A stretch of 64,000 nt of DNA from positions 22,167,097-22,231,096 of the forward strand of contig NC_077242.1 in NCBI RefSeq assembly GCF_947179165.1, read 5' to 3'. The stretch comes from Solanum dulcamara. Its lineage: Eukaryota; Streptophyta; Magnoliopsida; Solanales; Solanaceae. Numbering within the stretch: position 1 is the stretch's first letter; the number at the start of each line of letters is the position of its first letter. Made by a program: the position numbers and the translations under genes. Below are positions 22,761-35,589 of the stretch, one piece after another. The notes under the pieces were generated by a model that made no database searches, was not told the origin of the DNA, and saw nothing but the letters and a program-made list of their open reading frames with translations.

Positions 22761-25564
22761 AACTTGTAGTGTCGATAAATTGTAGTCTTTATGAACTAAT
22801 TAAACTTGAATATATATATAATTTGTAGATGAATCATCGTTTGTGGATATATAATATGCATTATAAAGTTGGTGGTAGTTTGAAACCTGAATTTATTGTC
22901 GGTGTAAGAAGTTTTATCGATCATGCTATGGCACTTGATATTTTTAAGAGAAATGGACTGGTTAGGTGTCCTTGTCATGAATGTAGATGCTTGAAATTTT
23001 TTAATCCAGATATAGTTATGCTTCATTTGTATGGTAATGGATTTAATCATAGATACTTTGTATGGGTTGATTATGGAGAAATAGATGGATTGAATAATAT
23101 ATTTTATAATTTGCTGCCCGTGGATGAATATAATATGATTGCACCACATGGTCAAATTAGGGTTGACTATGATAGAGTTCAACATGATACATTTCAACAT
23201 GATAGAGTTCATGAAATGGTCAATGATGCTTTCGGGGTTCGAGGTGGGATGGAACCCAAATAATATTTTGATGAAGCTCCTAATGAAGAAGCAAGACGCT
23301 TCTATCAACAATTAGAAGAAGCTAGTCGTTCACTATGTAAAGGGAGTCTGCATTCTACTTTGTCAGTTTCAGTTAGGTTAATGAATATTAAATCAAATTA
23401 GAGTGTTTCTCATGCGGCTATGGACTCAATGGTTGATCTTTTGGGCGAACTGGTTAATCCGGAGTTTAACATACCTAAGAACTTCTATCAGGCAAAGAGA
23501 TTGGTTTTCAAGTTAGGATTGTCGTACGATAGAATTCATTATTGTGTTAATGGTTGCATGTTCTTTTACAAGAATGCTAGTGAATTAGAAAATTGTATGT
23601 GGACATGCTCGTTATAAGATGACTCCTACTGAAAAGATGGTCACAATTAAGGCGATACATTATTTACCTCTTATTCCTAGATTAAATAGGTTGTATGCAT
23701 CGATGAGGTCTACCCCACATATGAGATGGCATCGTGAATATAGAAGGTCGTTGGGTGTCTTGTCTCATCCATCTCCTGGAGAAGTAGAAATATTTTGATA
23801 ACATGTATCCGGATTTTGCTAGTAAACCAAGAAATGTAATATTGGAGTTGTGTGCAGATGGTTTCACACCATTCTCTAATGTTGCCTCACCTTATTCTTA
23901 CTGATCTGTATTTCTTACTCTATACAATCTTCCTCCTGAAATATGCATAACAAGTCCGTCATCTTTCTAAGATGTGTTATTCTGGGTCCTCGTAATCCTA
24001 AAAGTTTGATTGATGTCTATCTACAGTCATTGGTAGATAAGCTAAAACTATTGTGGTTTGAAGGTGTAATGACTTATGATATATCAACTAACCAGAATTT
24101 TGTTATGGGTGCTATAAAATGTTGTCTAGTTGGATGACTGCTGAAAAGTTTGTTTGTCCTCATTAGATGGAAAATAGTAAGGCATTCACCTTAAAGCATG
24201 GCGGGAAAAATTCATGGTTTGATTGTCATCGTCAGTTCTTGTCAATGAACCATGAGTTTAGAAAAATGAAATATGCATTCAGAAAAAACTGGGTTAAAAA
24301 TGACCCTCCACCTCCATCACTGATAGGGCATCAAATTTGGGAGAGAGTTTCTCAATTGCCTAAAGTTATAGAAGCTTCACCTTCTAGGCTTCCCAAATAT
24401 GGTTATGAACATAATTGGATCAAACAGAGCATATTTTGGGAGTTGCTGTATTGGAAAGATAACCTCCTAAGATATAATCTTGATGTGATACACATTGAAA
24501 AAAATTATTTTGATAATTTATTTAACACAGTGATGAATGTAAAGGGTAAAACAAAAGACAATGCTAAAGCTAGAATGGACATAAAGGAATATTGTAAGAG
24601 AAAGGAGTTGTGGCTACAAGAATTACAAAATGGTAAAATAGTTAAGCCTAAAGCCAGTTTTTCATTCACATTGGATGAGAAATGTCAAATTTGTGAGTGG
24701 GTTAAAAATTTGAGAATGTCGGAGGGCTATGCATCGAATTTAGGAAAGCAGGCAGATATGAAGAAAGGAAAGTTGATAGGTATGAAAAGACATGATTGTC
24801 ATGTATTCATGAAAACTTTAATTCCTATCGCTTTTAGCTATCGATTAGGCTTTTCTTTAAAGATTTGTGTTAAAAAAAGTTGTTGCATAGTAGTTTAGAC
24901 AAGATGGAGGAAAATATTCCTGTTATTAGTACTAAGTTGGAGAAGATATTTCCATGTGGTTTCTTTGATGTGATGGAGCGTCTTTCAATTCACCTTGTAG
25001 AAGAGGCCCGTCTCGGAGGCCCAGTTCAAACAAGATGGATGTATCCATTTGAGAGGTAATGTTATTCTTTATATTCATTAAGTTATTTTTTCTTATATGT
25101 ACTATAATTAGTATCTAACTATAGCAATTATATACATACAGAAAAATGGTAGTTGCAAACAAACAATTAAGCAAAGGAGAAATATCGAAGGATGAGTTGT
25201 TTAAGGTCATATTGCGAGAGAAACTGGTGATTTTTATTCTTACTACTTTGGGAATGAAGTGCCATGTAGGAGAACTAGGCCCAATCGCAATAATGAAGAT
25301 GGTAGTGATCCTTTGTTTCCCCCGATATCATTTTTAATCAAAATGGTCGGGAATCTAAAAGGCGTGAAAAGCGAGGCTTCACTAGTATGGAAATGCAATC
25401 AGCTGCAATACATATTTTGCTTAATTGCCTAGAGACTCAACCATATCTCGAGTAAGTGATAAAGTAAGTCATCAAATTACATACTACTTGTTTATTAACT
25501 AACGAAAAATCTGAATGTACAATTATCAGCTTGTTTATAAACACATGGGATAATGAAGCCATAT

Positions 25565-28043
25565 TGTAACACCCCCTAAATATTATTGATTCATGGATCC
25601 TTTCTTTCATGAGTCCAAATGTATTATCAAAGTTTTCTATTTAATTCAAGCATGAAACTTTATGGATTTTTCATATCATGATTCCAAATGCATAGATTAT
25701 TAAATATTTGAAATTTAATTACCTATCTTATATTAACTTATATTGTCTTTTAAATGCATTAAATTGTTGATTTATCAAAAGTCCTTATATGAAGGCATGA
25801 AAAGATTTTGATCATGTTCTAAAGTATTTTGATCATGTTCTAAAAGTATTTTGATTATGTTCTCTCATGCCTAAAGTATTTTGATCATGTTCTAAAGTAT
25901 TTTGATCATGTTCTAAAGTATTTTGATCATGTTCTAAAAGTATTTTGATCATGTTATCTCATGCCTAAAGTAATTTGGGTATAACTTTTCATAGGATAGT
26001 CCACATTAGGTGATTCAAATTTCTGAGTAACCACAACATCATTACCTACAACTTTCATGAAGAACATATCTTAAGATTCGAAGTTTAAATAGATCAAATA
26101 AATTAATCTTTTTAATACATAGTGTTGTGACGGAATGGAGTATTTGTAGAATAAAATTCATATCTCTATGTAGAATGCTCCAAATTAGATGATTCTTGAA
26201 CTAACTGAAACTAAACTTCTATATCTACAATTCGTATGAAGACACCAAATCCTAATAAGGAATTTATATTATTCAAACGCAGCTTCGAAAATGGATATTC
26301 CGTTAAAAGAGATTTTATCTCACCTACCATAGAAAGATCTAGAACCATTTGACATCATCCATGACATCAAAATTCTCCGTTGAATTTTCAAGATCATCCT
26401 TTATGATTATTTTTATTTATTGTTAGGTCCCTTCTCCACACCTATAAATATCCATCTTATTTCCTCATTTTATTCACCAAGCTTTCTTAAGCAACTCTTC
26501 TCTCTATATACTTCTTTACTCCTTCTCAAATATAGTTTTAGTTTTAGTAGTATAAAAATACTACTCTGGTGATTCTTATACTCCGGGTAGTACACAAAAC
26601 AAACCGGCGATAAGAAAAGGCTAGGGGTCCAAGAGTGTTCCAATTCGAAGTAAAGCTTCCGATTTAAGGTATGTAAGGCTTTCATAGCATCGGATTGAGT
26701 TCGTCCATGCGCCCAATATTTAAATTCATTATAATTGAGTTATAGTTGAGTTTTATCCAAATCGTGAATTCTAAATGAATTAATTCTTCTTCTATTGAGT
26801 TAGATATATTTATGCATTAATATTATTATTGTTGTTATCTCTCATATTATTGGAATTATTGTTCATGGCTACTTTCCTATGAATCCTAATTGATTTGATG
26901 TTCATGAATATTTTTACACATGTTTTGAGTAAAGATGTTGTCCTTTTAATATTTTCATTGATAAAAATAGTAATATGAATTAATACTTTATATGTATTTT
27001 ATTGAGTTTTGAAAGAGAAAAAGAGTTGAGTTTAAATAAATTTGAGTAAATGATGTTTTGAGCAAAATATTTTGATGAGGTGTAAATGATATTTTTGAAG
27101 TATAATAATTGATGAAGAGGTAATGAATGAGTTTGATGATTTAAATTAAAGTCCAATGAGACTACATGCTGAGATTAATATGAGCACATATTTTGGAAGT
27201 AGTATTGAGCACCGAGTTGGGTAAGAGTTTAATTGACTCAAACCCCAGAACTACGTAGCCAGCGTAGGATGGAGGCTATGCCTCTTAAGTCCCAAAAAGA
27301 GGACTTTGATGAGTGGATCCAAGATGGTGATGTCCTTTACCCTGGCAAGGTATTGGATGGATGTGGCAACGACCTCGCTTCGTTGTATCATCGCTAGCTC
27401 ATAAGTGATGGTTGTCGGTTAGAGAAACTCCCAACTGAGTAAGCATTGCTTGTTACTATTATTTTTATTATTATATTTTAAACTTGCATTACATATTGAT
27501 GTTGAGATGATGTTGAGTTCTGAGCTGAGTTTTCTTGAGAGGAGTTTCTTGATATTTGTCCTTACCTTCCTGCCATTTTACATACTCGTACATTCCACGT
27601 ACTGACGTCATTCGACCTGCATCATTTTGTGATGCAGATACAGGTGTTAGAGATCCTCAACAGGTGCTTCGTTGAAGATCATTATTTTTTAGCTATTTGG
27701 TGAGTCCTTCTTGTATTCGGAGGAACTCTTTATCCTTTAATTATTATTGAGTATTATGTTTCTTTTAAGGTAGCCATGGACATGTCATTGGCACTATCTA
27801 AGAATATTAGAGGCTTCATAGACATAGTTTAATGATGTAATTGATGTAGTTCTCCTTTGAAACTACTTCTTCTAAAAAAAATTCTTCTTTAATTAGATGT
27901 TGTTAATGGAGAGCCCATATAAGTATTCTTATTAAGTCTTCCGCTGATGAATGAATAAGTGATGAGACTAAGTGGTTCTCTCAGACGCCAGAGATGGTTT
28001 CTGAGTGCCAGCCATGCCTAAGGTATCCTCTCGGGGCATGACA
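25565..28043 (+). promoter_or_regulatory. Gypsy 2 5' LTR with promoter
   Basis: The TATA box TATAAATA is at 26443-26450, preceded by CTCCACACC and followed by a pyrimidine-rich start region and the GCTTTCTTAAGCAA palindrome (about 26480-26493). Upstream, in U3, is a tandem repeat array (25800-25970). The last 700 bp, towards the primer site, are the most conserved part between family members. Confidence 0.9.
25800..25970. repeat. Tandem repeat TATTTTGATCATGTTCTAAAG in U3, 5' copy
   Basis: About seven copies of a 20-22 bp unit with core TTTTGATCATGTTCT, two of them followed by CTCATGCCTAAAG. Each copy carries a TGATCA palindrome. The array lies upstream of the TATA box, where LTR enhancers are usually found. 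It is repeated at 33345-33521 and is absent from the two related LTRs at 12470-14631 and 56958-59147. Confidence 0.88.
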
Positions 28044-28260
28044 AACTTAGTATCAGAGCACAGAGTTCAAGAGTCTTAGGGTGTCTATGAAGCCGTGTCT
28101 AGTAGAGTCTCACTTATAGGTGTGTTGTGCACCACACTTATAATCAGGAGGCTATAGTACATTAGGAATTATTTCACTTCTTTCATAATCTGAGTTCGTG
28201 CGATAGAGTTTAACTCTATAAAATCTTCCTTTCTAATTCGTGCGTTTACACATTTCAGAT

Positions 28261-31200
28261 ATGCCTCTCAAACGTTCAGCTAGTCAGAGGAATGCTGTCA
28301 GCACTGAGGTTCCACAGTCAGTGATGCCTCCACGGAGAACTAGGGGCCGACCTGCAAGGTCTACTGATGTACCTCAAGTACCTTCTGTTCAGACCACTCC
28401 TAATTCTGAGGAAGATTTTCGAGGAGCGATTGTTATTCTCACCCAGTTGGTGGTTACTCGAAATAGTAGCTAGAGTTCACCAACTCCTAGCTCTAGTTAT
28501 CAAGAGTCGTCTGCTGCCACGAGGATTATAGATTTTCTGAGAATGAATCCGCCTGTCTTCACGGGTTCCAAGGTTGATGAAGACCCCCAAAATTTCATTG
28601 ATGAGATGTGAAAGATACTAAAAGTGATGCATGCTACAAAGATCGAGGGGGTTGAGTTGGTGTCTTATCAACTCAAGGATGTGGCAAATGTCTGGTATAA
28701 CCAGTGGAAAGAAAGTAGAGGTGAGGATGCGGAGCCTGCTCTTTGGGATGAGTTTGAAAGAGCATTCCTTGATAACTTCTTTCCCCAAGAGCTATGTGAA
28801 GCAAAGATAGAGGAGTTTGTGAACCTCAAGCAAGAGAGTATGACTGTGAAAGAGTATAGTTTGAAGTTTATTTAGTTGTCCTAATATGCCCCAGAAATGA
28901 TTCCTCATATGAGGTCTAAGATGAGGAAGTTTGTCTCTGGCCTAGGCAAATATGTAAAGAAAGAATGTAAGGCAATGTTAATGATTTCTGACATGGATTT
29001 TTCTAGATTGATGGTGTATGCTCAACAGGTTGAGGATGACAAGAAAAAGGACCGAGAGGAACACCTAAGCAATAAGGCTAAGTCTGCTGGGCATGAGAAC
29101 GAGCAAAAGCAAGGGAAGGATAACAAGTCCTTCTTTCAGAAGAGGTCTTCTAATTATGTACCTTCCCCAACAAATGCTTTTACACCTAATACCAGGTATG
29201 ATAAGAGGTCGCTGAGTCACCAAAACTTCCGAGCTCAGGGTTTTCAGTCCCAATTAAGTGTGGCTCAAGGTTCTAGAGGGAAACCACCATGTGCTAGATG
29301 TGGGAGGCTCCATTTGGGAGAGTGTCGTATGGGAACCAATGCTTGCTACGGATGTGAAAAGATAGGTCACTTCCAAAATGAGTGTCCTTCAAAGAGACAG
29401 GGAGATGGAAGTAGTAGAGCTCAATTTTCTTCTGCAGCTCCACAGAATAGAGGTAATCATAGGGGTACAGCTTCAAGTGCAGGCGGGGGAACCAACCGTC
29501 TGTATGCTATGGGTAGTCGCCAAGACCAAGAGAATGCACCCGATGTTGTTACTGGTATGCTTCGAGTCCTTTATTTTGATGTGTATGCATTACTTGATCC
29601 AGGTGCTACATTATCTTTTGTGACTTTACTTGGCTAGTAAATTTGAGATCCTTCCTGAGTGTCTTCTTGAGCCTTTTAGCGTGTCTACTACTATTGGTGA
29701 GTCTATCTTAGCTGAGAGGATCTATAGAAATTGTACTGTGTCAATCTATCATAGGGATACCATGGCTGACTTAGTTGAGTTGGACATGGTTGATTTTGAT
29801 GTGATTCTTGGCATGGACTGGCTTTATTTTTGTTATGCTTCAGTTGATTGTAGGACCCGAATTGTCAAGTTTCAATTTCCAAACGAGCCTATCTTAGAGT
29901 GGAAGGGGAGTTTTGTAGTGCCTAGGGGTAAATTTATTTCCTACCTTAAGGCCAGAAAATTAATCTCCAAGGGATATATATATCATATAGTCCGAGTCAA
30001 AAATATTAAGGATCAGGCTACATCTCTTGAGTCAGTTCCCATTGTGAATGAGTTTTCTGAAGTCTTTCCTGAGGATCTCCCCGGAATCCCTCCTGATAGA
30101 GAGATAGACTTTGGTATTGATGTCCTTCCTGATACACAACCTATCTCCATTCCTCCTTATAGGATGGCTCCGGCTGAGTTGAAAGAGTTGAAAGAACAAC
30201 TGAAAGACCTCCTAGATAAGGGGTTTATTAGGCCAAGTGTCTTACCTTGAGGCGCTCCTGTCCTATTCGTGCGAAAGAGAGATGGGTCCCTTAGAATGTG
30301 CATTAATTATCGACAACTAAACAAGGTCACCATAAAGAACAAGTATCCTCTCCCTAGAATAGATGATTTATTTGACCAACTTCAGGGTGCCACATGCCTC
30401 TGTAAGATAGACCTCAGATCAGGCTATCACCAGTTGAAAGTGAGAGAATGTGACATCCCGAAGACGGCTTTCCAAACCCACTATGGTCATTTTGAGTTTC
30501 TTGTTATGTCTTTTGGATTGACAAATGCTCCAGCAGCTTTTATGGACCTCATGAATCGGGTATTCAAGCCATACCTAGATACGTTTGTAATTGTCTTCAT
30601 CGATGATATTTTGGTCTACTCTAGAAGTAAGAGTGAGCATGCTAATCACTTTAGGATTTTCCTTCAAACTCTTAAGGAGAGGGAGTTGTATGCTAAGTTT
30701 TCAAAGTGTGAGTTTTGGCTTGAGTCTGTAGCATTCCTAGGCCATATTATATCTGGTGATGGAATTCAAGTGGATACTCAAAATATTGAGGCAGTTAAGA
30801 ACTGGCCCCAACCCACCTCTCCAACCAACATAAGGAGTTTCTTAGGTTTGGCTGGTTACTACAGGAGGTTTGTTGAGGGATTTTCATCCATATCCTCACC
30901 ATTGACTAAGCTGACTAAGAAGAAGGCTAAGTTTCAATGGTCTGATGCTTGTGAGAAAAGTTTTCAAGAGTTGAAATCTAGATTGACTACTGCTCCAATA
31001 CTATCCCTACCCGAAGGAACGAATAGTTTTGTAATCTATTGTGATGCTTCCAGAGTTGGGTTGGGATGTGTATTGATGCAGAAAGGTAAGGTCATTGCCT
31101 ATGCCTCCAGACAGCTTAAGGCTTATGAGAGAAACTACCCCACTCATGACCTTGAGTTGGGAGCTGTGGTATTTTCTCTTAAGATCTGGCGTCACTATCT

Positions 31201-32986
31201 TTATGGTGTACATGTAGATATGTTCACAGACCATAAGATCTTACAGTATGTATTCAGCCAGAAGAAGCTGAATTTGAGGCAGAGGAGATGGCTAGAGTTG
31301 CTCAAGGATTATGACATGAGCATTCTCTACCACCCAAGTAAAGCAAATATAGTTGTTGATGCTCTTAGCAGGTTATCCATGGGGAGTACAACCCATGTGG
31401 AAGAGGAAAAGAAGGAGTTGGCAAAGGAAGTGCATAGACTTGCGCGTTTGGGAGTTCAACTTATTGACTCTAGTGAGGGTGGTACGATAGTACGAAATGG
31501 AGCAGAATCATATCTAGTTGTAGAGGTGAAAGAAAAGCAAGATCAGGATCCCATTCTTCTTCAACTGAAGGATGAGGTTCACAAGCAGAAGGCAATGGCT
31601 TTTACCAAAGGGGGAGATGGAGTGTTGAGATATTAAGAGAGATTGTGTGTTCCAAGTGTTGATGGTATTCGAGAGAGAATCATGGCAGAAGCCCATAATT
31701 CTAGGTATTCCATCCACCCAGGTTCAACAAAGATGTACCACGACTTGAGATAAGTATACTGGTGGAGTGGAATGAAGAGAGATATAGCAGAGTTTGTGTC
31801 CAAGTGCCCGAATTGCCAAAAAGTTAAAGTTGAGCACCAAAGGCCTTGTGGAGTGGCTCAGAATATAGAGATCCCGGAATGGAAGTGGGAAATGATCAAT
31901 ATGGACTTCATTACCGGTTTACCATGAACCCGCAAACAACATGACTCTATTTGGGTGATTGTGGATAGGATGACCAAATCGGCCCATTTCTTGTCGATTA
32001 AGACTACGAACACTGCAGAGGATTATGCCAAACTGTATCTTAGAGAGATTGTTAGACTGCATGGAGTTCCTTTGTCTATCATCTCTGATAGGGGAGCTCA
32101 ATTTACTGCTCAATTTTGGAAGTCATTTCAGAAGGGTTTGGGTTCAAGAGTGAACCTTAGTACTGCTTTTCATCTACAAAAAGATGGCCAGGCAGAGCGT
32201 ACGATACAGACTTTGGAGGATATGTTAAGAGCTTGTGTCATTGACTTCAAAGGTAATTGGGATGATCATTTACCCCTTATCGAGTTTGCATATAATAATA
32301 GTTTCCATTCGAGTATTCAAATGGCTCCTTATGAAGCTCTGTATGGGAGGAGATGTAGATCACCAATTGGTTGGTTCAAAGTTGGTGAAGCTGAGTTGAT
32401 TTGACCAAACTTGGTTCACCAAGCTATGGAGAAGGTGAAAACCATCCAAGAAAGGTTGAGGACTGCTCAAAGTCACCCAAAATCCCACACTGATGTTAGG
32501 AGGAGAGATTTGGAGTTCGAAGTATACGATTGGGTATACTTGAAAGTTTCACCCATGAAGGATGTTATGAGATTTGGAAAGAAAGGAAAGCTTAGTCCTC
32601 GCTACATTGGTCCTTATCAGATTATGAGGAGGGTAGGTAACGTAGCCTATGAATTGGAGTTGCCCCCAGAATTAGTTGTTATTCATCCTGTGTTTCACAA
32701 CTCTATTCTTAAGAAGTGTTTGGGAGATCCTTCACTTGTTATCCCAGCTGAGAGCATTGGGGTGAAAGAGAGTTTAAGTTATGAAAAGATTCCAGTTCAA
32801 ATTCTTGATCGTCAGGTTCACAAATTAAGAACTAAGAAAGTAGCATCTGTCAAAGTCCTATGGCGAAATCAATTTGTTGAAGAGGCTACATGGGAAGCTA
32901 AAGAAGATATGAAGGCTAAATATTCTCATCTATTTGTGCCTTCCGATGATGATATTCAAGGTAATATTCCTTACTCCTACCTTTGA
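28261..32986 (+). pseudogene. Gypsy 2 gag-pol polyprotein, degraded
   Basis: The start at 28261 (MPLKRSASQRNAV) matches the start of the related element at 63896. Gag holds ERAFLDNFFPQELCEAKIEE and a zinc knuckle, CYGCEKIGHFQNEC (about 29344-29385, all C and H residues kept). Protease has [14 protein letters not shown]; one base is lost near 29625, shifting the frame. RT includes FIDDILVYS (about 30595-30621), RNase H has [14 protein letters not shown], and the integrase core has NMDFITGLP and SDRGAQFTAQFW. The end is a chromodomain-like WEAKEDMKAKYSHLFVP, stop at 32984. In-frame stops lie at about 28471, 28608, 28873, 28882, 30248, 31634, 31751, 31925 and 32402. Several sit where relatives have Trp, Gln, Arg or Gly codons one transition or transversion away. 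The product cannot be made intact. Confidence 0.92.
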
Positions 32987-33111
32987 GTCGATGTATATTC
33001 TTGAATTTTAGTCATGGAGTTTTTGAGAAATTGATGTCTTGATGATACTCATTCTTGATGTCTTCTAGTTTCATCTTCATTCGAGGACGAATGATTCCAA
33101 GGGGGAGATAT

Positions 33112-35589
33112 TGTAACACCCCCTAAATATTATTGATTCATGGATCCTTTCTTTCATGAAGTCCAAATGAATTATCAAAGTTTTCTATTTAATTCAAGCA
33201 TAAAACTTTATGGATTTTTTATATCATGATTCCAAATGCATAGATTATTAAATATTTGAAATTTAATTACCTATCTTATATTAACTTATATTGGCTTTTA
33301 AATTCATTAAATTATTGATTTATCAAAAGTCCTTATATGAAGGCATGAAAAGATTTTGATCATGTTCTAAAGTATTTTGATCATGTTCTAAAAGTATTTT
33401 GATCATGCTCTCTCATACCTAAAGTATTTTGATCATGTTCTAAAGTATTTTGATCATGTTCTAAAGTATTTTGATCATGTTCTAAAAGTATTTTGATCAT
33501 GTTATCTCATGCCTAAAGTAATTTGGGCATAACTTTTCATAGGATAGTCCACATTAGGTGATTCAAATTTCTGAGTAACCACAACATCATTACCTACAAC
33601 TTTCATGAAGAACATATCTTAAGATTCGGAGTTTAAATAGATCAAATAAATTAATCTTTTTAACACATAGTGTTGTGACGGAATGAAGTATTTGTAGAAT
33701 AAAATTTATATCTCTATGTAGAATGCTCCAAATTAGATGATTCTTGAACTAACTGAAACTAAACTTCTATATCTACAATTCGTATGAAGACACCAAATCC
33801 TAATAAGAAATTTATATTATTCAAACGCAGCTTCGAAAATGGATATTCCGTTAAAAGAGATTTTATCTCACCTACCATAGAAAGATCTAGAACCATTTGA
33901 CATCATCCATGACATCAAAATTCTCCGTTGAATTTTCAAGATCATCCTTTATGATTATTTTTATTTATTGTTAGGTCCCTTCTCCACACCTATAAATATC
34001 CATCTTATTTCCTCATTTTATTCACCAAGCTTTCTTAAGCAACTCTTCTCTCTATATACTTCTTTACTCCTTCTCAAATATAGTTTTAGTTTTAGTAGTA
34101 TAAAAATACTACTCTGGTGATTCTTATACTCCGGGTAGTACACAAAACAAACCGGCGAGAAGAAAAGGCTAGGGGTCCAAGAGTGTTCCAATTCGAAGTA
34201 AAGCTTCTGATTTAAGGTATGTAAGGCTTTCATAGCATCGGATTGAGTTCGTCCATGCGCCCAATATTTAAATTCATTATAATTGAGTTATAGTTGAGTT
34301 TTATCCAAATCGTGAATTCTAAATGAATTAATTCTTCTTCTATTGAGTTAGATATATTTATGCATTAATATTATTATTGTTGTTATCTCTCATATTATTG
34401 GAATTATTGTTCATGGCTACTTTCCTATGAATCCTAATTGATTTGATGTTCATGAATATTTTTACACATGTTTTGAGTAAAGATGTTGACTTTTTAATAT
34501 TTTCATTGATAAAAATAGTAATATGAATTAATACTATATATGTATTTTATTGAGTTTTGAAAGAGAAAAAGAGTTGAGATTAAATGAATTTGAGTAAATG
34601 ATGTTTTGAGCAAAATATTTTGATGAGGTGTAAATGATGTTTTTGAAGTATAATAATTGATGAAGAGGTAATGAATGAGTTTGATGATTTAAATTAAAGT
34701 CCAATGAGACTACATGATGAGATTAATATGAGCACATATTTTGGAAGTAGTATTGAGCACCGAGTTGGGTAAGAGTTTAATTGACTCAAACCCCAGAACT
34801 ACGTAGCCAGCGTAGGATGGAGGCTATGCCTCTTAAGTCCCAAAAAGAGGACTTTGATGAGTGGATCCAAAATGGTGATGTCCTTTACCCTGGCAAGGTA
34901 TTGGATGGATGTGGCAACGACATCGCTACGTTGTATCATCGCTAGCTCATAAGTGATGGTTGTCGGTTAGAGAAACTCCCAACTGAGTAAGCATTGCTTG
35001 TTACTATTATTTTTATTATTATATTTTAAACTTGCATTACATATTGATGTTGAGATGATGTTGAGTTCTGAGCTGAGTTTTCTTGAGAGGTGTTTCTTGA
35101 TATTTGTCCTTAGCTTCCTGCCATTTTACATACTCGTACATTCCACGTACTGACGTCATTCGACCTGCATCATTTTATGATGCAGATACAGGTGTTAGAG
35201 ATCCTCAACAGGCGCTTCATTGAAGATCATTATTTTTCAGCTATTTGGTGAGTCCTTCTTGTATTCGGAGGAACTCTTTATCCTTTAATTATATTGAGTA
35301 TTATGTTTCTTTTAAGGTAGCCATGGATATTTCATTGGCAATATCTAAGAGTATTAGAGGCTTCATAGACATAGTTTAATAATGTAATTGGAGTAGTTCT
35401 CCTTTGAAACTACTTCTTCTAAAAAAATTCTTCTTTCATTAGATGTTGTTAATGGAGAGCCCATATAAGTATTCTTATTAAGTCTTCCGCTGATGAATGA
35501 ATAAGTTATGAGACCAAGTGGTTCTCTCAGAGACCAGAGATGGTTTCTGAGTGCCGGCCACGCCTAGGGTACCCTCTCGGAGCGTGACA
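33112..35589 (+). repeat. Gypsy 2 3' LTR
   Basis: Partner of 25565-28043 with the same order of parts: start TGTAACACCCCCT, tandem array 33345-33521, TATA box 33991-33998, end GAGCGTGACA. The differences seen are single-base changes and one-base indels. Confidence 0.93.
33345..33521. repeat. Tandem repeat TATTTTGATCATGTTCTAAAG in U3, 3' copy
   Basis: Same array as at 25800-25970, in the 3' LTR, with small base differences (for example CATGCTCTCTCATACC in one unit). Confidence 0.88.

Larger units (their letters stand above)
9080..22828 (+). other. Putative CACTA first intron, enlarged by gypsy A
   Basis: The segment is bounded by donor GTTAGT (9080) and acceptor TTTGTAG (22828). Apart from gypsy A and one copy of its target duplication it is about 2 kb of AT-rich DNA with the simple-sequence character of plant introns: repeated TTAGTTTGTT and TTAGAACTTGAA-like words, and no coding frames. 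The portions are 9080-9784 and 21572-22828. Confidence 0.5.
25565..35589 (+). mobile_element. Gypsy 2: complete Ty3/gypsy Tekay/Del-type element
   Basis: LTRs of about 2.48 kb lie at 25565-28043 and 33112-35589, from TGTAACACCCCCT to a TGACA end. The 5-bp duplication CATAT is at 25560-25564 and 35590-35594. A primer site with one change (TAGTATCAGAGCA, 28048-28060) and the polypurine tract AAGGGGGAGATA (33099-33110) are in place. By eye the LTRs differ at only one or two positions per hundred, so insertion is recent. It is inserted in sense orientation in an exon of TNP2. Related copies in this window are the solo LTR 12470-14631 and the partial element 56958-64000. Confidence 0.95.

Noticed and set aside
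22796..23311. 171-codon minus-strand frame opposite the TNP2 start exon
   Set aside because: It is the antisense shadow of the transposase-associated domain on the plus strand, which has clear family motifs.
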